A DNA stretch of 64,000 bases from Phaseolus vulgaris. Lineage: Eukaryota > Streptophyta > Magnoliopsida > Fabales > Fabaceae. The position numbers were made by a program, and so were the translations under genes. This document shows positions 58,626-64,000 of the stretch, piece by piece. The stretch is taken from the NCBI RefSeq assembly GCF_000499845.2, contig NC_023749.2, forward strand, positions 3,939,030-4,003,029. The letters are read 5' to 3'. The number at the start of each line of letters is the position of its first letter. Positions within the stretch are counted from its first letter, which is position 1. The notes below the pieces were generated by a model. It worked only from the letters and a program-made list of their open reading frames with translations. It was not told the origin of the DNA and did not search any database.

Positions 58626-59633
58626 CTGTCTTGCTCCCTTACGTGTCTTGTTTCTGCATTTAAATATAAATTAATATTTATCTGCAATTTGATTAGAAAA
58701 ATAAAATAATATTTATCTGCAATTTGATTAGAAAATTTTTGCCTCCAGCACGATATCACTTTACAACCTTCTAATAATTTTACATCTTCATATTTTAATA
58801 ATGTTTTTTTGTTCTATTTTTAATATGAAGCAACTGATTTGTAAACATATCATATTAAGACCCATTTGATTATGACGTCGTGAAAGAGAGATTAATTTGA
58901 AATTTTTAAAAACATTAATCACTTTAATCTAACAATACAAATTTTAGACAATTATCATTTAAGATATTAATATTAACTTTTCACATGATATGAAAATTAC
59001 TTATTTTCGAAAATAGTTCAGATCAATTTAATATCTAATTTCATATAGTTGCATATTATTTATTTTATTTTCATGAAAACAAATTAAATAGAATGCTTAA
59101 AGAACACCAGTTATTTAAAATGTTCAGTTCTGACAATTGGTGATAAAAGTGGTCAAAATAGCGCACGTTTCTAGAAACTAATTGAAGACGTCCATGACTG
59201 TATATTCAACTGAAATTCTTTTTGGTTGAATTTTTTACATTAGAATATCAACAGTGTTAAAAACTAGTGTTTTTTTTAAAGATATATATTATTTTTAAAA
59301 CACCCACAAAAACATCTTATTTTTTTTCTCTAATATCACTCATTGTATCTATATATACTTTTGTCATTTTTTCACTGCATGTTGAACAAAATTTGGAGTT
59401 AAAAGTCTTATAATTTGAACGTAAGTAAGAAAAACATGGCATATATGTTTGAATTGTTGTGAGTCTAGAATATAGAATGTTCTACGTCCCAAAAGAGTAT
59501 TAGTCTTAAACTTTGTTTTGCAAATCAAGTTAGGCATGAACACGTATCTCATCATTTTCAAATATATGATTTATTTATTATGCTTAACAAGAGAAAATCA
59601 TGAAATAAATATTAATTTTAAAAAAAATAATAA
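58626..59633. other. upstream AT-rich region
   Basis: No gene. A minus-strand ORF at 59364-59561 has no recognisable domain. Confidence 0.5.
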
Positions 59634-59906
59634 TTGGTTGTTATAGTGATTAAATTAGATATCGTAGAGACTAAATTTTTTTTGGTTTCTAAATTATTTT
59701 CTATTATAATTAAATAGTTTCTAAATTGATATCTAATTAGTTACCAAAATTTTAACTATCAATTATTTAAATTTTAAATTTGGTAGCAAATATATTGGTA
59801 GCTAATTAGATATCAATTTAGAAATTCTTTAACAATAATAGAAACTAATTTAGAAACCTTTTTTTTTTTAATTTTTAAAATGGTCTCTAATTTAGTCACT
59901 ATACCA
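59634..59906. mobile_element. palindromic MITE
   Basis: Left 'tggttgttatagtgattaaa' (59634) pairs with the right end 'tttagtcactatacca' (59891-59906). Complementarity extends inward ('ggtttctaaatt' / 'aatttagaaacc', 'gatatctaattag' / 'ctaattagatatc'). The whole element can fold into one long hairpin. Relatives are at 16018 and 61887. Confidence 0.75.
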
Positions 59907-61346
59907 TTTGTCTATAAAATTTGTTTCTATTTCATAATTTTATTACAGTGTTAGTTCTATAAAATGGTGTTAAATAAAAAAAATTAGTTCGTAATTAAAA
60001 TAATTATGATATTTTTGTGAAACCCTAATTTTTTTTTACATTGATTAAAGTATTGCATTGAATTTATTACTTTATTGGAGAGGTGATTTACAAAATCTAA
60101 CTAATATTTAATGACAAGTTACGTTATAATTGTCTCAATCAGATGTAAAAAAAAACAACGTTGATGTCTTCCTCACTTTCAAAACTTTTCTAGTATTTTG
60201 AAAATCCAGTAATGTTCTATTTAGAACCATTATTTTTTTTATGTGAGTTAATTAAGTTATCACTTCTATTAAAATTAAAAAAAAAAAATTACTCGAAAAT
60301 TTCATAAATTAAACATAGCGACTCGTCCTTTATTTAAATATTATAAATTGAAATGGTGAATTTGATCACAAGACTTTTATTGTTGATATATTATTATTTT
60401 AATCCTGAAAAATGGATTTTGTGTTCATTGTCTGCGTCAACATTGTTTCTGTCAGCTTTCAGAGTTGATGTTCCAAATTTGACATTCAAATATTTTAGGA
60501 GACATTTTTAATAAAAAAAATAAAAACAATTATAAGTTTAACCAATTTTTTTAATAAATATGCAGAGAACTTGGTTGATTCTTATTTATTTTAAGCAATC
60601 CACTAGAAAATGTTTTTGTCCATCATTCCATCCCATACTTTTCATGTGCACTTAATCACACTTTTCAAATATTAAATTCTTTTTTATTGTTATCGTCTTT
60701 GTTGTTATTATACTGTCACTTTGTGGTGGCTGCAGTTGATGTGTAATCATTAATTATATATTATGCTATGAATTGACTTGAAAAAAAAGTGTTTTGAATT
60801 CTAGGGTTAAAAAAGTTATTTTCTAATAAAAAATATTATGAATTGTATAATTTAAAACACATCTTTTAATTATACAATTTAAAAATTATAAAAAATAATT
60901 TCTGTAATATGTGGAAAAGCTTTTTATGAAAAAAAAAAAATCGAGAATGTACTCAAAGTAAAGTTTTCAAATTGTATAATATAAAATTTGTTTTTGACTT
61001 ATAAATGGTATAATTAAGAATTATTTTTTTTGAAAAATTGGCTTTTAAATTATACTATTTAAAAATATTTTAGGAGAAAAAAAAATCATATTTTCAAAAG
61101 TGTAAAAGAAAATTGTGGGGTGCAAAGAGAAATCTCCCGACTTCAGCCTATAAAATTGAGCCCAAACTTACTCAAGTTTTTAAGAGGATCATTTTTTCCT
61201 TGATCGTTAATGTTTTCTTGTCCACGGTTATTTTATTTTCTAAAAATATTCTCATACAAAACAAGAAAAAGTTAATATAGAGATACTATTGTTAAACTGG
61301 TAATTAAATATTATAAAAATAAAATTTTAAAATTTGATATAATATG

Positions 61347-61377
<31 letters not shown>

Positions 61378-61886
61378 ATATTTGATTTACACATTTAAGA
61401 TTTTATTTTTTATTTATAATAACATAAAAAATAATTTTTATTTGATGTACACGTTACGTATTTTTATTTTATCTTCAACTATAGTTAAAAAATAAGAAAA
61501 AAATTAAAATAAATAATTCAAATATTAAAAATAACAAATAGTAATTGTACACATATTTCAATATTATAAATAATTTATATTTTTTTAAAGAATATAATAT
61601 ATCACAAATCACAAATTATTAATTTTTTTTTAAAATATAAAGGCTCTTGAAAAATATAAAGGCACAAAGTATTCTTTTTACTAATATACAAAGCAAGAGA
61701 GGTGTTTAAATATAATTTAGTATTAAGTAGTAGGTTATATTGGTGATTATAAATATTATAATAATCGTATTTGTCTAATCAGAAACCATATCTATAAATC
61801 AAACAAAACAAACACATTAAAAATAAATAAGAAGTAGAGTCAGCACTATAAAGAATAAAAATCAATTTTTAGAGGCAAAAAATAAT
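59907..61886. other. AT-rich intergenic region with a MITE-like stretch
   Basis: The stretch at about 60790-61135 has words like 'aattgtataatttaaaac' and the ending 'ggggtgcaaagagaaatctc', similar to the 35905/36262 family. A (TA)n microsatellite is at about 61353-61377. No gene. Confidence 0.4.
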
Positions 61887-61984
61887 TAGTTGCTATAGTG
61901 ACTAAATTAGAGACCATTTTAGGCTAAATAATGTTTGGTTTCTAAATTAGTTTATATTATTGTTAAATGGTTTCTAAATTGGTA
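61887..61984. mobile_element. left half of a palindromic MITE, truncated
   Basis: 'ttagttgctatagtgacta', 'aattagagaccatttta', 'ggtttctaaattag' and 'atggtttctaaattggtat' match the left half of the 59634 element in order. The sequence stops at the border with the TRIM-like element. The right half is not found beyond it. Confidence 0.55.
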
Positions 61985-61987
61985 TAT

Positions 61988-62290
61988 TGCACCCACTTAT
62001 ATACAATGAAAGGCTCTAATCTCTAGTCGATGTGGGATCTCCAACACACCCCCAACTCGTGCGTGGGACTATATATTATGGGTGGTTCGATAGCGGCCCG
62101 ATAGCGAGTGACACGATAGGCTCAACACAAACACTCGCTAGGATAGACTCGAAAATGACTTTGATACCATGTTACGAAGAGGACTTTAAACCTAACTCAA
62201 CCCCATAAAACCGGCTCAATGGGGTGAGGTTTGCACCCACTTATATACAATGAAAGACTCTAATCTCTAGTCGATGTGGGATCTCCAACA
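61988..62290 (-). mobile_element. TRIM-like LTR element
   Basis: A 59-bp direct repeat ('tgcacccacttatatacaat' to 'gtgggatctccaaca') occurs at 61988-62046 and 62232-62290 with one visible mismatch. Read on the minus strand each copy begins TGTTGG and ends GTGCA. Inside, the minus strand has 'tggtatcaaagtc' (around 62160-62172, a tRNA-Met primer-site-like sequence) and 'gagttgggggtg' just before the second repeat, as a polypurine tract. No protein is encoded. The same family lies in AGPase intron 3. Confidence 0.75.
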
Positions 62291-62639
62291 GAAGGTGTTA
62301 GCTTATAGATGATAAACACTTTCAATGTTCAAAATAATAAAAATGTACACTTAATGATGAACTTGTAAATAGTGCAATTTTAATTCGTTTTTATTGTAAT
62401 AGATATTTTCTTTTTATGAGAATAGGTAAGTTGTACTTTAAAGATAAGTTGTACTTTAAAGAATGACTTTAAAATGTAGAAATTGTGCGTCATCTAAGTA
62501 CTCCTTTACCTTTCAAATTTTTTTGAATTTATTTATAGTTTATAGTTTAAATCAGCTTTAGATAGACTCACTTTGTATTAATTTTGTTTTTAAATTATCA
62601 TAAACCTCTGGCAATGAATAAGTTCCCTTTTGCTAGTTT
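62291..62639. other. AT-rich sequence between TRIM and copia relic
   Basis: No gene. It contains a short tandem duplication 'aagttgtactttaaaga' at about 62429-62462. Confidence 0.5.
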
Positions 62640-63833
62640 CCACTTTTCAGTACCAAAGTGACTTATAAAACTAGCATCATCCAACTTACCCGTTAAGATA
62701 AGATTGAGACGCATTTATGAAACATGTCTCAATTCCTTCAATTCAAGCTTGTTTCCTGTGTCTGTTAGTAACACAATATCATCAATACCTATAATCTTGC
62801 TTGTAACATGGTTTCCCATTTTCACAGTACCATAGTCACCTTTCTTGTAATTTGAAAAAAATTCTTCATGTGGACTTACATGGAAAGAGACACCAAAATC
62901 AACGATCCAAGAGCAATCACCATATGCAACATTTAGTTAATTGTCTTCTCCAATAAGGAAAACATCTTCGTAAGTGACGACGATTGTGGTTGGAGTACAA
63001 TCATTCTTCTTTGGATCAACTAACTTAGGATGGACAGTTCCGACTTTCTAATCTCTCTTCAGAAATATGCATTCAGATCTCTTTTAACATTTTTTGCTAC
63101 AATAATAGCATATTGTTGTTATTGTGCGAGACTGAGAGCGACCTTTGGCTTTGCTTTTGTTTCTTCTATGGGATTCATTTTTTTCCACAAGTTTCATCTC
63201 TTCCTCACTTCTCAAGAACATTTGCTTCATATTGAACATTTGTACCTCTTTCTTCCTTTCTGGATTCTTCATTCAACAAATTGTCTGAAACAATGTCCAT
63301 TGAGATCTTCCCATAAGGGATTTAGTTGCTGAGCATGACTACTATCAACTCTCAGGCAACAAATTGAGTAACAAAAGTGCCTGCAACTCATCATCAATCT
63401 TCATATGTCAATTGATTGACAAGACCCTTGAATGAATTTAAGTGCTCCATCATACTTTGACCATCTGTGTAGTCAAGTTTTACCAGTCTTCTAACAAGAT
63501 ATGCCTTATTTCTTGGAGTTTTCTTTTGAATCATAGATTCAACTTTTGACCATAACTCATAAGCATTTGTGTATGTGGACACATGCTCAAACAAACTTCT
63601 ATCAATATACTTTCAAATCATTGTAACAATTTTTTTATTCAAAAGTTCCCAATCTTTATCACTCTTACCTTCTGGCTTGTCTATACAAAAAATGGGCTCA
63701 TGCATATCCTTACAGTATAAGTGATCGTCCATCATGGGCTTCCAATAGGAATAATTGTCCGTTGTCAACTTAAACATGTCTCCATCATAAATGGTTCATT
63801 CCATCTTGTATTAGAACTAAGCTCTGATACCAA
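62640..63833 (-). mobile_element. decayed Ty1/copia gag-protease internal region
   Basis: Minus strand. A tRNA-Met primer site 'tggtatcagagc' is at 63832-63821. A gag fragment follows at 63594-63394 ('NAYELWSKVESMIQKKT', 'MMEHLNSFKGLVNQLTYED'), then 'DDELQALLLLNLLPES' in another frame. A zinc-knuckle remnant CYYCSKKC is at about 63109-63086. A protease-like stretch is at about 62950-62685 ('DCSWIVDFGVSFHVSPHEEF', 'NKLELKELRHVS'). The canonical D-S-G/D-T-G aspartate motif reads DFGV. Frameshifts and stops make it non-functional. Integrase and reverse transcriptase are absent. Confidence 0.8.
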
Positions 63834-64000
63834 TGTTGGGAAAATTAGAACTAATTCTCCCTCTTTGGTGTAGATACACTTGCAAAATCAATAAGCATAT
63901 AAAAGAAAAATAAAGCAAAATAGAATAATGACACCGAGAATTTTTAATGTGGGAAAACATTCTCAAGTTGAGAAATAAAAACCCACGAGACCTAGTCTAG
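63834..64000 (-). repeat. 5' LTR of the copia element, cut by the window edge
   Basis: Begins, on the + strand, with 'tgttggg' one base beyond the primer site, which gives the expected CA end of an LTR on the minus strand. It continues to the window end without a boundary. Confidence 0.65.

Noticed and set aside
57944..58759. A 271-codon minus-strand ORF as a complete gene
   Set aside because: It is the reductase exons 1 and 2 joined by an open intron plus 5' leader. The spliced five-exon model matches the family end to end.
1..64000. tRNA, rRNA, CRISPR or prokaryote-type operons
   Set aside because: No cloverleaf-like sequence or rRNA was recognised by eye, and repeats are transposon-type, not CRISPR arrays. 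A tRNA scan was not possible, so a missed tRNA cannot be excluded.

Overview
This is a plant nuclear window. It has spliced genes with GT-AG introns, AT-rich intergenic DNA, plastid-targeted starch synthesis, and many small transposon relics. A tandem DUF241 array, isoflavone-reductase-like genes and the repeat types suggest a dicot, most likely a legume (Phaseoleae-like). That placement is inference from memory of gene and repeat styles, not a database result.

Region 1 (1-15.2 kb) is a head-to-tail + strand array of intronless DUF241 (BPS1-like) genes. It holds a 3' fragment at the left edge, four intact genes (1888, 5401, 7585, 14301), one copy broken by a two-base insertion (9690), one heavily decayed copy (13234), a duplicated 3' flank without its gene (12078) and an orphan copy of the upstream block (3838). 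Both upstream and coding sequence fall into two subtypes.

Region 2 (15.2-21.3 kb) is AT-rich and gene-poor, with a TIR-type MITE. Region 3 (21.3-26.7 kb) is a 14-exon ADP-glucose pyrophosphorylase large-subunit gene encoding 528 aa, with a TRIM-like retroelement in intron 3.

Region 4 (28.9-32.5 kb, minus strand) is a three-coding-exon gene for a 740-aa protein that resembles PCH1 (At2g16365-like). Region 5 (32.5-41 kb) is gene-poor, with a GC-rich transposon-like patch and several MITEs. Region 6 is RER1 (41.0-43.5 kb), a decayed Mutator-like transposase (45.4-46.4 kb), then SPB1/FTSJ3-type pre-rRNA 2'-O-methyltransferase (47.1-52.0 kb, 11 exons, 835 aa).

Region 7 (52.7-58.6 kb) has a nested transposon insertion ending against the TATA box of an isoflavone-reductase-like gene. 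A convergent paralogue follows on the minus strand with the same five-exon plan. Region 8 (58.6-64 kb) is transposon-rich: MITEs, a TRIM and a decayed antisense Ty1/copia element that runs off the right edge.

The genes do not form an operon or obvious pathway. The functional units are housekeeping (RER1, SPB1), starch synthesis (AGPase), possible light signalling (PCH1-like), specialised reductases and the expanding and decaying DUF241 family. All exon coordinates were set by hand from splice sites and reading frame. UTRs are approximate.
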